Positions 26,195 to 33,999 of a DNA stretch of 34,716 bases are shown one piece after another. Both the position numbers and the translations under genes were made by a program. Source of the DNA: Deltaproteobacteria bacterium (lineage in GTDB: Bacteria; Desulfobacterota; Deferrimicrobia; Deferrimicrobiales; Deferrimicrobiaceae); assembly GCA_025357175.1 (NCBI GenBank), contig JANXPS010000213.1, forward strand, positions 1 through 34,716, written 5' to 3'. Under the pieces are notes generated by a model. The model did not search any database. It had not been told where the DNA came from and saw only the letters and a list, made by a program, of their open reading frames with translations. Numbering within the stretch: position 1 is the first letter of the stretch; each line of letters begins with the position of its first letter.

Positions 26195-27013
26195 TTATTT
26201 TCCGGCCTCGATCTTGAACGTGCGCGTGAGCGGCGTCTCGGATTTGGGGCCGAACCATTTGTCGTAGATCTTCTTCGCCTCGCCCTTCTTTTCCATCTCG
26301 AGGATCGTCTTGTTGACGAAGGCGACGAAGTTGGCGTCGCCCTTGCGCATGCCGAGGCCGTAAGGCTCTTCGGAGATCTGCACCTTGGGCGGAATCTCGA
26401 ACTCCTTCTTGTTGGGCGCCTTGGCGAGCAGGCCTGCGAGGATCGACTCGTCGGTGGTCACCGCGGAAACCTTGCCCTGCTGGAGCGCGAGGAACGCCTG
26501 CGGGTAGTCGTCGAAGGAGAGCACCTCTGCGGTGGGCAGCGCCTTCTTGACGTTCTGTTCGGAGGTGGAGCCTTTCGCCGTCCCGATGCGCTTGCCCTCG
26601 AGGTCTTTCAACGACTTGACGGAACCCTTCTTCACCAGGAATTTCTGGCCGGTGAGGAAATAGGTGTCGGAGAAATCGATCTCCTTGGCCCGCTCGGGAT
26701 TCTTGGTCATCGTCGCCGCGATGATGTCGATGTTTCCTTCCTTGAGCTGGGGCATGCGGGTGGCGGACGTGACCGGCTTGAGCTCGACCTTGACGCCCAG
26801 CTTCTTCGCGATCGCATTGATGAAGTCGATGTCGTAACCGACGATCGTGCGCGTCTTCTCGTCGACGTAGCCGAACGGGGGGAGCGAGTCCTTCACGCCG
26901 GCGACCAGTACGCCCTTTTTCTTGACGTCTTCGAGCGTGTCGCCCGCGAACGCGCCCGCGGTCAATCCGAACGTGAAGATCGCTGCCAGGAACAGTGCCA
27001 GGGACTTCTTCAT
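26195..27013 (-). CDS. gltI: Periplasmic amino-acid-binding protein GltI-like
   Basis: A 272-aa family 3 extracellular solute-binding protein. The signal peptide is MKKSLALFLAAIFTFGLTAG with cleavage after AFA near residue 23. The mature chain starts DTLEDVKKKGVLVAGVKDSL and has PPFGYVDEKTRTIVGYDIDF, the classic signature of this family. Later, ERAKEIDFSDTYF and GKRIGTAKGSTSEQN form the ligand-binding cleft. I place the start at 27013 because AGGAGGAG lies 5 bases upstream. An upstream in-frame start at 27043 would add ten residues before the signal peptide and is unlikely. It delivers substrate to GltJK; it sits second in the operon, after the ATPase gene. Confidence 0.93.
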   Translation of the reverse strand: MKKSLALFLAAIFTFGLTAGAFAGDTLEDVKKKGVLVAGVKDSLPPFGYVDEKTRTIVGYDIDFINAIAKKLGVKVELKPVTSATRMPQLKEGNIDIIAATMTKNPERAKEIDFSDTYFLTGQKFLVKKGSVKSLKDLEGKRIGTAKGSTSEQNVKKALPTAEVLSFDDYPQAFLALQQGKVSAVTTDESILAGLLAKAPNKKEFEIPPKVQISEEPYGLGMRKGDANFVAFVNKTILEMEKKGEAKKIYDKWFGPKSETPLTRTFKIEAGK

Positions 27014-27046
27014 GTTTTCTCCTCCTTTGGGGGGTAGGGACATCGA

Positions 27047-27781
27047 TCAGTGCATGGGTGAAAGGATCTGCTTGAGGAACTGCTTCGCTCGATCGGTCGA
27101 GGGGTTTCGGAAGAATTCCTCGGGGGCCGCCTCTTCCAGCACGACGCCGTGGTCCATGAACACGACGCGGTGCGCCACTTCCCGGGCGAACCCCATCTCG
27201 TGGGTTACGACCATCATCGTCATGCCGCTCCGGGCCAGGTCCTGCATGACGGCGAGCACCTCGCCGATCATCTCGGGGTCGAGCGCCGAGGTCGGCTCGT
27301 CGAACAGCATGATGCGCGGTTTCATGGCGAGCGCCCGGGCGATCGCCACGCGCTGCTGCTGGCCGCCCGACAGTTGCGAGGGATAGGCGTCCCGCTTGTC
27401 GGCGAGCCCGACTCGTTCGAGCAGCGTCATCGCCTGCCCGTTGGCGACCGAACGGGTGAGCTTGCGGATCTTGACGGGGGCGAGGGCGATGTTCTGGATG
27501 ACGGACAGGTGCGGATAGAGGTTGAACTGCTGAAACACGAATCCGACCTCGGCCCGCAGTTTGTTGATGTCGGTCTTCTTGTCGGACAGGTCGAAGGTGT
27601 CGATGGTCAGTCGTCCCTCATCGATCGGCTCGAGCTGGTTGATCGTCCGGATGAGCGTCGACTTGCCGGAGCCGGAGGGGCCGCAAACCACCACGACCTC
27701 GCCCGGCTTGACATGCAGGTTGATGTCTTTCAAGACATGCAGCCTGCCGAACCACTTCTGTACCCCTTCGAATCGGATCAT
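27047..27781 (-). CDS. gltL: Amino-acid ABC transporter ATPase GltL/GlnQ-like
   Basis: A 244-aa ATP-binding subunit. Walker A is GPSGSGKST (about residues 34-42), Q-loop FVFQQFNLYPH, signature LSGGQQQRVAIARAL, Walker B IMLFDEPTSALDPE, and switch His in VVTHEMGFA. This is the polar amino-acid uptake family, which energises GltIJK uptake of glutamate/aspartate-type substrates. It is first in the operon, with the gltI gene 33 bases on. The GGAGG ribosome site lies within one arm of a 14-bp inverted repeat just upstream, which may control expression. Together with gltBD next door it suggests local emphasis on glutamate supply, although the two operons are separate. Confidence 0.94.
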   Translation of the reverse strand: MIRFEGVQKWFGRLHVLKDINLHVKPGEVVVVCGPSGSGKSTLIRTINQLEPIDEGRLTIDTFDLSDKKTDINKLRAEVGFVFQQFNLYPHLSVIQNIALAPVKIRKLTRSVANGQAMTLLERVGLADKRDAYPSQLSGGQQQRVAIARALAMKPRIMLFDEPTSALDPEMIGEVLAVMQDLARSGMTMMVVTHEMGFAREVAHRVVFMDHGVVLEEAAPEEFFRNPSTDRAKQFLKQILSPMH

Positions 27782-27784
27782 TCA

Positions 27785-27835
27785 GGGTTGCCCCTCCCGC
27801 GGGTGGTAACCCAATATATCACGGGAGGGGAACCC
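27785..27835 (-). promoter_or_regulatory. Long inverted repeat in the gltL leader, masking the ribosome site
   Basis: CCCCTCCCG (27791-27799) pairs perfectly with CGGGAGGGG (27822-27830). The stem extends through GGGTT (27785-27789) / AACCC (27831-27835) with one bulged base. Seen as gltL mRNA, the 3' arm contains the GGAGG ribosome site. The 22-base loop holds TATATT (27813-27818), which could be a -10, with CTGACG 16 bases upstream as a weak -35. It may therefore be an operator around the promoter or an RNA hairpin blocking translation. Confidence 0.6.
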
Positions 27836-27852
27836 GTCAGGAGGTTCTGCAT

Positions 27853-27909
27853 ATGGATCGTTATCGGAAGAAACGCGCAAAGAAATCAGCGGGAAATATT
27901 GCGGAATGA
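27853..27909 (+). CDS. Possible 18-residue basic peptide
   Basis: A short ORF encoding MDRYRKKRAKKSAGNIAE with a perfect AGGAGG (27839-27844) 8 bases before its ATG. It is strongly basic (8 Lys/Arg in the first 11 residues) and unlike its neighbours in base use (AT-rich). It lies between the divergent gltL operon and the secreted-protein gene at 27968, on the latter's strand, and could be a leader peptide for it. No family is recognised, and it could be chance. Confidence 0.3.
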   Translation: MDRYRKKRAKKSAGNIAE

Positions 27910-27967
27910 CTGGAACCCGCCGCGTTTTCCGCGCATTATTCTGTATAGATCTTCCCGGGAGGTTCCG

Positions 27968-28705
27968 ATGCATCCCATGATACGAATCGCCGGCGTTGCC
28001 GTAATTGCCGCCTCCTTCCTGCTGATGGCGGCCGTTGCGGCGACCGCCTCCGACGGCGTCGAATCGCTGGTCGCAAAAACCGTCCAGGCCTACGGCGGCG
28101 AACAGGCGCTCGAAAAGGCGCGCCACGTCCGCGAGTTCGGGTCTACCACGTCGATCATGCGTCCGGGGCTCAAGGGAACGATCCAGCGCGAGTTCACCTC
28201 GCCCGACAAGCTGCGCGTCCAGATCACGTTCAGGTACGACGTCGAGACGCGAATCTACAACGGACGGGACGGGTGGCGGATGGGGGAAGCGGTCACGGGC
28301 CCGCAACTCGACGCCATGGTGCTGCAGGCCGCCCGGATCGCGCTGCCGCTGAACCTGGCCAGGAACCGGAAGAAGCTGGTCGACAAGGGCAGGGGCGAGG
28401 TCGAGGGCAAGCCGGTGCGCACGCTGGAATTGCCGCTGGGCAACAAGCTCAGGCTGACGGTCGACATCGATCCCGAGACCGGACGGATCGTGCGTTCGGC
28501 GGGGAGAGGCGGACTGGGAACGATGGGAGGGATGGGCGGCAGGCCGCTGGAATTCATCACCGGCTATTCCGATTTCAGGAAGGTGGACGGCGTGCTGTTC
28601 GCTTTCAGGGAAGGGAATTTCGCCAACGGCATGACCACGGGCGAGACGATCCTCGAAAAAATCGAGCTGCCCGGGACGTTGCCCGCGTCGACGTTCAAGC
28701 CTTAA
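27968..28705 (+). CDS. Secreted protein, outer-membrane lipoprotein-sorting-like
   Basis: A 245-aa protein with a signal peptide (hydrophobic IAGVAVIAASFLLMAAVAA, cleavage near ATAS at residue 28). The mature chain starts with VAKTVQAYGGEQALEKARH, which resembles the first helix of periplasmic LolA/LolB-fold proteins and related YxxY-type families. Strand-rich segments follow, such as DKLRVQITFRYDVETRIYNG with the DGWRM tryptophan, and KLRLTVDIDPETGRIVRS. The stretch GGLGTMGGMGG is a glycine-rich linker. The ribosome site GGGAGG (27957-27962) fixes the start. It is probably a periplasmic carrier-like protein, but no substrate is known. It is convergent with the kinase gene, 9 bases away. Confidence 0.65.
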   Translation: MHPMIRIAGVAVIAASFLLMAAVAATASDGVESLVAKTVQAYGGEQALEKARHVREFGSTTSIMRPGLKGTIQREFTSPDKLRVQITFRYDVETRIYNGRDGWRMGEAVTGPQLDAMVLQAARIALPLNLARNRKKLVDKGRGEVEGKPVRTLELPLGNKLRLTVDIDPETGRIVRSAGRGGLGTMGGMGGRPLEFITGYSDFRKVDGVLFAFREGNFANGMTTGETILEKIELPGTLPASTFKP

Positions 28706-28714
28706 CTCCGGGGG

Positions 28715-31066
28715 TCAGCTCCGCGGGCCCATCCGCAATGCCTCGTCGACCGCTTCCTTGAGCGTCTTGAGCGAGCAGGGCTTGGAAACGACATAATCGA
28801 CGCCCGATTCGCGGACCTTTTCCTCGTCCTGCTGGATCGCCCACCCGCTCAGGAGGATGACGGGTACCCGCGGATTGATCCGCTTGATCTCGCGCGACAC
28901 CTGCCAGCCCGACATGCCCGGCATGCTCAGATCGGTCAGGACAAGGCCGAACGGCTGCCGGCCGAAGATCTCGACCGCCTCGTTGCCGGTCCGGGCGGCG
29001 ACCACGTGATGACCGCGTGCCGTCAGCGCCTCGTTGAGCATCTTCAGGTTGAGGTCGTCGTCGTCGATGATGAGGATGCGCGCCGGTAGCTGTTTCCCGG
29101 CGGGACCGACGGCGCCGGATTCCCCGATTTGCGGGAGCGGGGCCCGGACCGGAATGCGCACCGTGAAGGTCGTGCCGAGATTTTCGCCGCTTTCGACCGT
29201 GATCTCCCCGCCGTGCCGGGCGAGGATTCCGTACACGATCGACATGCCGAGACCCTGCCCCGTTTCCTTGGTCGTGAAGAACGGGTCGAATATGTGCGCC
29301 TGGACCGCCTTGCTCATCCCGCTGCCGGTATCGGCGACCGTGACGGCGATCACGTCGCCATCCGCCCTGGAAGAAAGGGTGATGCGTCCTCCCCGGGGCA
29401 TCGCCTCGACCGCGTTGAATATCAGGTTGGAAATCACCTGGGTAAGCTCGGACGGATTGCCGGCGGTGGGGGGCACGTCTCCCAGGATCTGTTCGACGTC
29501 GATCGCGATGCCCAGCGTCTCGGCCTCGTATTTCCACTTCGGCTTGGTCATCTCGACGGCGTTGCGGATGACGGTGGTGACGTCGACCGCGTTCGTGGGG
29601 TGGTCCTTCCGGATGCGGGTGAAATCCTGCACCCGCTTGACCGTTTCGGCGCCCTGCAGCGTGATCTGCTCGATCATCGCGAGCCCTGCAAGGATGGCCT
29701 CCCGGTCCGGTTCCTTTTCGGCCAGCTTTAGCGCGAGCAGTTCGGCCTTGCCCAGGATGCCGTTCAAAAGGTTGTTGAAGTCGTGGGCGACGCCGGCGGC
29801 CATCTGTCCGAGCGCCTTGAGCCGCTCGGCGGCGACGAGCTGCTCCTGCGCGTCCTTGAGCGACTCGTACGCCTGCTTGACGTAGGTATAGTGGCGCGCC
29901 TTCTCGATGGCAACGGCGGCCTGGCCCGCGAGCCCGTAGAGAAACGCCATGTCCTCTTCATGGAACTGGGCGCCCGAACGCTTGTTGGTGACGTTGATGA
30001 CGCCGAGCGTCTTCTCGTGGACGATGATCGGGATCGAAAGGATGATCGGCGCGGAGATGAACGAACTGTGGGTGTTGGGCGCCTCGTCCGCCGCGTCCCG
30101 GCACAGCGAGCTATCCGTCCGGGGGTCGGTCCGGACGTCCTTTACGAGGATCGGCTTGCCTTCCTTGGCCACCCACCCGGCGATGCCGTCGCCGACGCGC
30201 ACCCGGATCTTGTTCGCAAGCTCGTCGCTGATTCCGCGGCTGGCCGCGACGGAAAGTTCGTGGCCGGCTTCGTCGATCAGCATGAGAGAGGCGCGCTCGA
30301 CGTCGAGTTCCCGGCTGACCAGTCCGATGAAGAAGTCGAGCAGATCGGAAAGCGCCTCGATTCCGCTCATCGCACGCCCGGCCTCGATGAGAGAGGAGAG
30401 GCGCATGATCGCCGAGGAGAGTTCCCTGTTGCGGGTCGCGAGATCGTCGACCAGTTCGCGGTTTCTCTTTGCCAAGCGCCGGTGTTCGCAAGCCCGTTCG
30501 ACCGCCCGGCTCACGCTGTCGATGTCGTCGAACGGTTTGCGCAGGTAGTCGTACGCCCCCCGGCGGATCGCCTCGATCGCGGTCTCGATCGTGGCGTGTC
30601 CGGTCATCAGGATGACCTCGACGTCCGGGGCGACCCGCCGCAGTTCGGCCAGCATCTCGAGCCCGTCCATCCCCGGCATGTTGAGATCGACCAGGGCGAC
30701 CGCGGTGCGGTCGATGCGGGGAAACGCGAGCCCCTCCGCCGCCGATGCCGCGGTCCGGACCGAGAATCCCTTTTCGGTCAGATGTTTCCGAACCTGTTGA
30801 CGGGAGGCCGGTTTGTCATCGACGACGATGACCTGGAATCCGGCGCCGGGCGCTTCCTCTCCGTCGTCGGGGCCGAAAGCGGGCGAATGGTGTGGAACCG
30901 TGCCGGCCTGCCCGGTCGGAAAAAGCGACGACAGGATCGTCGACGCGTCCTCGCCGGCGAACACTTCCCGCGCCTCCGGGACGGGGGGCAGCCTGCGGTC
31001 GTGTCGGGATTCGGATTCGAGGGGCAAGCCGGCGCTTCCCGGCTTGACGGGGTTCTCTTCGGTCAT
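28715..31066 (-). CDS. REC-GAF-histidine kinase-REC signalling protein
   Basis: A 783-aa soluble protein. After an unstructured N-terminus of about 75 residues comes a receiver domain (phospho-acceptor Asp127, ALVDLNMPGMDG), then a coiled coil, a GAF domain (about 200-370, with IAGWVAKEGKPILVKDV and GVINVTNKRSG), HisKA (AAGVAHDFNNLLNGILG, acceptor His428), HATPase (NLIFNAVEAMP, DTGSGM, GQGLGMS) and a second receiver (Asp712, LTDLSMPGMSG). Signals can thus enter by phosphorylation at the front receiver or by a GAF ligand and leave through the rear one. The start at 31066 is the first ATG giving an MTEENP N-terminus. The frame is open upstream to 31234 but shows no domain, and no strong ribosome site is seen. 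No DNA-binding output is encoded nearby. Confidence 0.9.
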   Translation of the reverse strand: MTEENPVKPGSAGLPLESESRHDRRLPPVPEAREVFAGEDASTILSSLFPTGQAGTVPHHSPAFGPDDGEEAPGAGFQVIVVDDKPASRQQVRKHLTEKGFSVRTAASAAEGLAFPRIDRTAVALVDLNMPGMDGLEMLAELRRVAPDVEVILMTGHATIETAIEAIRRGAYDYLRKPFDDIDSVSRAVERACEHRRLAKRNRELVDDLATRNRELSSAIMRLSSLIEAGRAMSGIEALSDLLDFFIGLVSRELDVERASLMLIDEAGHELSVAASRGISDELANKIRVRVGDGIAGWVAKEGKPILVKDVRTDPRTDSSLCRDAADEAPNTHSSFISAPIILSIPIIVHEKTLGVINVTNKRSGAQFHEEDMAFLYGLAGQAAVAIEKARHYTYVKQAYESLKDAQEQLVAAERLKALGQMAAGVAHDFNNLLNGILGKAELLALKLAEKEPDREAILAGLAMIEQITLQGAETVKRVQDFTRIRKDHPTNAVDVTTVIRNAVEMTKPKWKYEAETLGIAIDVEQILGDVPPTAGNPSELTQVISNLIFNAVEAMPRGGRITLSSRADGDVIAVTVADTGSGMSKAVQAHIFDPFFTTKETGQGLGMSIVYGILARHGGEITVESGENLGTTFTVRIPVRAPLPQIGESGAVGPAGKQLPARILIIDDDDLNLKMLNEALTARGHHVVAARTGNEAVEIFGRQPFGLVLTDLSMPGMSGWQVSREIKRINPRVPVILLSGWAIQQDEEKVRESGVDYVVSKPCSLKTLKEAVDEALRMGPRS

Positions 31067-31168
31067 CTTCGTCGCCTGTGCCTTCCGGCAGGAAGTGTCA
31101 TGCGTCAGCCCTCCGATTCTATTCGGATGCGTCAAGGAAAGCCACGAATCAATCGGGATCGGGGGGAG

Positions 31169-31174
31169 TATAAT
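31169..31174 (+). promoter_or_regulatory. Candidate -10 element for the secreted four-cysteine protein gene
   Basis: A perfect TATAAT 45 bases before the ATG at 31219. There is no good -35 hexamer at 16-18 bases. It would give a leader of about 38 bases containing the GGAGG ribosome site. Confidence 0.4.
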
Positions 31175-31218
31175 GATGTCTTGCCGACTTGCCACAGACT
31201 GCCCTGGAGGAATTCGCG

Positions 31219-31629
31219 ATGAAACGATACGCATGTCTGGCGCTGATCTGCCTGCTCGGGATTTTGCCTTGTTCCGCCCGGGCTGAATTCAACGCGGCCG
31301 AGTACAAGGCGACGACCCAGGACGATCTGATCCGGAATCCGGATGCGAACGTCGGGAAAAAGTTCAAGGTCAGCGAGCCGTTCCAGTTTTGCGGAAGCGA
31401 TTTCTGTGTGCAGCAGAAAATGAAGATCAACACGCGGGAGCACTACTGCTTTACGCTGGGGCCGCTCTGCCTCGTCCGGATGTACGTCAAGAAGGACCAC
31501 CCCGATGCACAGACCGTCCTCGACCTCAAGAAGGGCGACAGGGTGACGGTCTACGGCACGTTCGACCGGATGGGTTCCAACTACAACTTCATCGTCGTCG
31601 ACCGCATCACGGTAGACAGGAAGCCCTAG
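31219..31629 (+). CDS. Small secreted protein with four cysteines, possible OB-fold
   Basis: A 136-aa protein with a signal peptide (MKRYACLALICLLGILPCSARA, cleavage near residue 22). The mature chain has two Cys pairs (FCGSDFC and YCFTLGPLC), likely two periplasmic disulphides. The end, KKGDRVTVYGTFDRM followed by FIVVDRITVDRK, has the strand pattern of an OB-fold. GGAGG at 31206-31210 lies 8 bases before the ATG, fixing the start. I do not recognise the family. It is convergent with hypE (6 bases between stops) and divergent from the REC-GAF-kinase gene. A hydrogenase link is possible from position only. Confidence 0.6.
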   Translation: MKRYACLALICLLGILPCSARAEFNAAEYKATTQDDLIRNPDANVGKKFKVSEPFQFCGSDFCVQQKMKINTREHYCFTLGPLCLVRMYVKKDHPDAQTVLDLKKGDRVTVYGTFDRMGSNYNFIVVDRITVDRKP

Positions 31630-31635
31630 CCGGGT

Positions 31636-32646
31636 TCAGCAGATCCGCGGAAGGGCGTCGCCGGCCGGGTAGTCGATCGCGCGCAGTCCCCCGACGCGGG
31701 TCCTGAGCAGGACGCCGGCGGGGCCGTCGGCGACTTCGCCGACGATGGCGGCATCGCGGCCGAACTCGTGCCCGGCAAGGAGCGATACCAGGTCGTTTGC
31801 TGCGCTTCCGTCGACGATCAGGAGCGCCTTGCCCTCATTTGCGAGAAACAGCGGGTCGAAGCCGAGGATCTCGCAGACGGCGGACACGGTTTGCGAGACC
31901 GGAAGGCGCGATTCCTCGAGAACGATCCGTACACCCCCCGCATGCGCCAGTTCGTTGATGGTGACGCCGACGCCGCCCCGCGTGGCGTCGCGCATGACCC
32001 GGATCGCCCCTCCGAAACGGTCGACGGCGGGCAGCAGCAGCCCGTTGAGCGGCGCGGCGTCCGAGCGGATGTCGGCGGCGATCGCCAGGTTGTTGCGCGC
32101 GATCAGCACCGCCAGGTGGTGGTCACCCATCGTGCCGGTGAGGACGACCCGGTCGCCTGGGCGCACCGTTTCCGGCCTGGGACGCCAGCCGTTCCGGATG
32201 ACGCCGACGCCGGAGGTGGTGACGAAGATCCCGTCTCCCTTTCCCCTTTCGACCACCTTCGTGTCTCCCGTGACGATGGCCACGCCCGCCTCCCGGGCCG
32301 CGGCCTGCATCGAGTCGAGCACACGTTCGAGCGATACCAGCGGCAGTCCCTCCTCGAGGATGAAGGCGCAGGAGAGCCCGACGGGCCGTGCGCCGCACAC
32401 GGCGAGATCGTTGACCGTCCCGCAGACTGCCAGGCGGCCGATGTCGCCGCCCGGGAAAAAGTGCGGCGTGACGACGTAGCCGTCCGTGGTGAAGGCGATC
32501 TCGCCCGCCTGTTCGCCCAGCAGCGCCGAGTCGAAGAGCGGCGCCAGCAGCGGGTTTGCGAATCTCGCCGCGATCGTCTTCTCGACCAGCTCGCGCGACC
32601 GCTTTCCCCCCTCGCCGTGGGCGAGCAGTATCACCTCGTCGCTCAT
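31636..32646 (-). CDS. hypE: Hydrogenase maturation protein HypE
   Basis: A 336-aa ATP-dependent dehydratase of the PurM/SelD fold. It turns the carbamoyl group placed on its C-terminal Cys by HypF into a thiocyanate, the source of CN ligands for the [NiFe] centre. The C-terminus is exactly PRIC, the required free Cys. ATP-site motifs include FTTDGYVVTPHFFPGGDIG, VCGTVNDLAVCGARP and VTGDTKVVERGKGDG, then MRDATRGGVGVTINELA. The start at 32646 overlaps the end of hypD by 4 bases (ATGA). It is the last gene of the hyp run in the window. It is normal in length. Confidence 0.97.
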   Translation of the reverse strand: MSDEVILLAHGEGGKRSRELVEKTIAARFANPLLAPLFDSALLGEQAGEIAFTTDGYVVTPHFFPGGDIGRLAVCGTVNDLAVCGARPVGLSCAFILEEGLPLVSLERVLDSMQAAAREAGVAIVTGDTKVVERGKGDGIFVTTSGVGVIRNGWRPRPETVRPGDRVVLTGTMGDHHLAVLIARNNLAIAADIRSDAAPLNGLLLPAVDRFGGAIRVMRDATRGGVGVTINELAHAGGVRIVLEESRLPVSQTVSAVCEILGFDPLFLANEGKALLIVDGSAANDLVSLLAGHEFGRDAAIVGEVADGPAGVLLRTRVGGLRAIDYPAGDALPRIC

Positions 32647-33749
32647 GCTCCGATTCCGAACCTGCGCGCCGCGGCGCAGGCGCCCTCGGTCGAGACCATG
32701 CAGGCGCCGACCGGCGATTCGGGCGTGCAGGCGTTGCCGAACAGCGGGCATTCCGGCGGGTCGATCATGCCCTTGAGCACCTCGCCGCAGCGGCATCCGG
32801 GCCGCTCAGGCGTCGAGAGGACGGCGACGCCGAACTTGCGCCCGGCATCGAAGGAGGCGTATTTCGATGCGATCCCGAGTCCGGACCCGGGCAGGACGCC
32901 AAGCCCCCGCCAGTCTGCGTCGCAAGGTTCGAATACGTCGGCCATGAGCGCCTGCGCCTTGCGGTTTCCGGCGGGCGTGGCCACGCGCGAATATTCGTTC
33001 TCGACCCGGGCCGTACGCGCGGAAATCTGTCGCAGGATCATCAGCACCGAGGAGAGGATGTCCAGCGGCTCGAAGCCGGCGACGACGCACGGAAGCCCGC
33101 AGACCTCGACAAGCGGCCGGTAGGCGTCGGTCCCGATGATCGCGCTGACGTTCGCCGGGCACAGGAAGGCGTCGATCTTCACGTCGGGGTCGGCCGCAAG
33201 CAGCGCCATCGCCCCCGGGATGGTGCGAAGCGACGGCAGGACGGAATAGTTGGCTATGCCTCGCGCTTGCGCGGTGATGATCGATCCGGCGACCGTGGGC
33301 GCGGTGGTTTCGAAGCCGACGCCCAGGAACACGACCTCGCGGGCGGGATCGGCCGATGCCAGCGTGACCGCATCGAGCGGAGAGTAGACGATGCGGACGT
33401 CGGCGCCCCCGGCGCGAGCCCGTTCGAGCGAAGCGCGTGTCCCCGGGACGCGAACCATGTCGCCGAACGTGGCGATCGTGACGCCCGGCGCTTCGGCCAG
33501 GGCGATCGCGGCGTCGATGTAGCCGTCGGGCGTGACGCAGACGGGGCAGCCGGGACCCGAGATCAGTTTCGCGACGCCCTGGAGCGGTTCGCGCAGGCCA
33601 TGGCGGGCGATGGCCATCGTGTGGGTCCCGCAGACTTCCATGATCCGGACCGGGGGGCCGTCCCACGACCCGCGGATCTTCGCGATCAGCGCAGCGGCGG
33701 CGGCCGGGTCGCGGAAAGGCTCGAACGGGTTACTGCGGTTCTGCGGCAT
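32643..33749 (-). CDS. hypD: Hydrogenase maturation protein HypD
   Basis: A 368-aa [4Fe-4S] scaffold that, with HypC, carries the Fe(CN)2CO unit before insertion. It has VCGTHTMAI (active-site Cys region, about residue 37), LISGPGCPVCVTP, GFETTAPTVAG, and the C-terminal cluster Cys pattern CRCGEVLKG, ECPLFGNAC, GACMVSTEGACAA. The start is uncertain: ATGs at 33749, 33755 and 33773 all lie within a six-base tandem repeat shared with the end of hypC, and none has a good ribosome site. I use 33749, which gives a normal-length protein and a 20-base overlap with hypC. Coupled translation from hypC is likely. The stop overlaps the hypE start. Confidence 0.95.
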   Translation of the reverse strand: MPQNRSNPFEPFRDPAAAAALIAKIRGSWDGPPVRIMEVCGTHTMAIARHGLREPLQGVAKLISGPGCPVCVTPDGYIDAAIALAEAPGVTIATFGDMVRVPGTRASLERARAGGADVRIVYSPLDAVTLASADPAREVVFLGVGFETTAPTVAGSIITAQARGIANYSVLPSLRTIPGAMALLAADPDVKIDAFLCPANVSAIIGTDAYRPLVEVCGLPCVVAGFEPLDILSSVLMILRQISARTARVENEYSRVATPAGNRKAQALMADVFEPCDADWRGLGVLPGSGLGIASKYASFDAGRKFGVAVLSTPERPGCRCGEVLKGMIDPPECPLFGNACTPESPVGACMVSTEGACAAARRFGIGA

Positions 33750-33993
33750 CGGCATCGGGATCGGGATCGGCATCGGGTCCGGCGGCGGCCATCTCCCGGA
33801 ACAGTGCGAGCGTTTTTTCGGCCTCTTCGGGGTCGAGCCTCTCGATCGCGAAGCCGGCGTGGAGAAGCACCCAATCGCCGACCGCGGCGTCCTCGAGCAG
33901 CATGACGCTGGCCTCACGGGTCACGCCGCCGATCTCGACGACGGCGCTCTGGTCGGAGAGTTCGATGATTCGTGCGGGGATCGCTAAACACAT
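33730..33993 (-). CDS. hypC: Hydrogenase maturation chaperone HypC
   Basis: An 87-aa HypC/HybG-family protein that pairs with HypD and then with the hydrogenase large subunit. The defining N-terminus MCLAIPARI with Cys2 is present. Further along come GDWVLLHAGFAIERLDPEEAEKTL and an acidic/Pro tail (PDADPDPDADAAEPQ) that is longer than usual. I choose 33993 because function needs Cys at position 2. An ATG at 34008 (MSLYA...) lies inside the neighbouring palindrome and would bury the Cys. No ribosome site is seen before either, perhaps because the palindrome lies there. The tail is encoded by a six-base tandem repeat and overlaps hypD. Confidence 0.93.
   Translation of the reverse strand: MCLAIPARIIELSDQSAVVEIGGVTREASVMLLEDAAVGDWVLLHAGFAIERLDPEEAEKTLALFREMAAAGPDADPDPDADAAEPQ
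33745..33780. repeat. Six-base tandem repeat in the hypC/hypD overlap
   Basis: Six units of GGNNTC-type sequence (GGCATC, GGCATC, GGGATC, GGGATC, GGCATC, GGGTCC). On the minus strand they encode PD/AD repeats at the end of HypC and IP/MP repeats around the possible HypD starts. Gain or loss of units would keep both frames. Confidence 0.75.
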
Positions 33994-33999
33994 GGCGTA

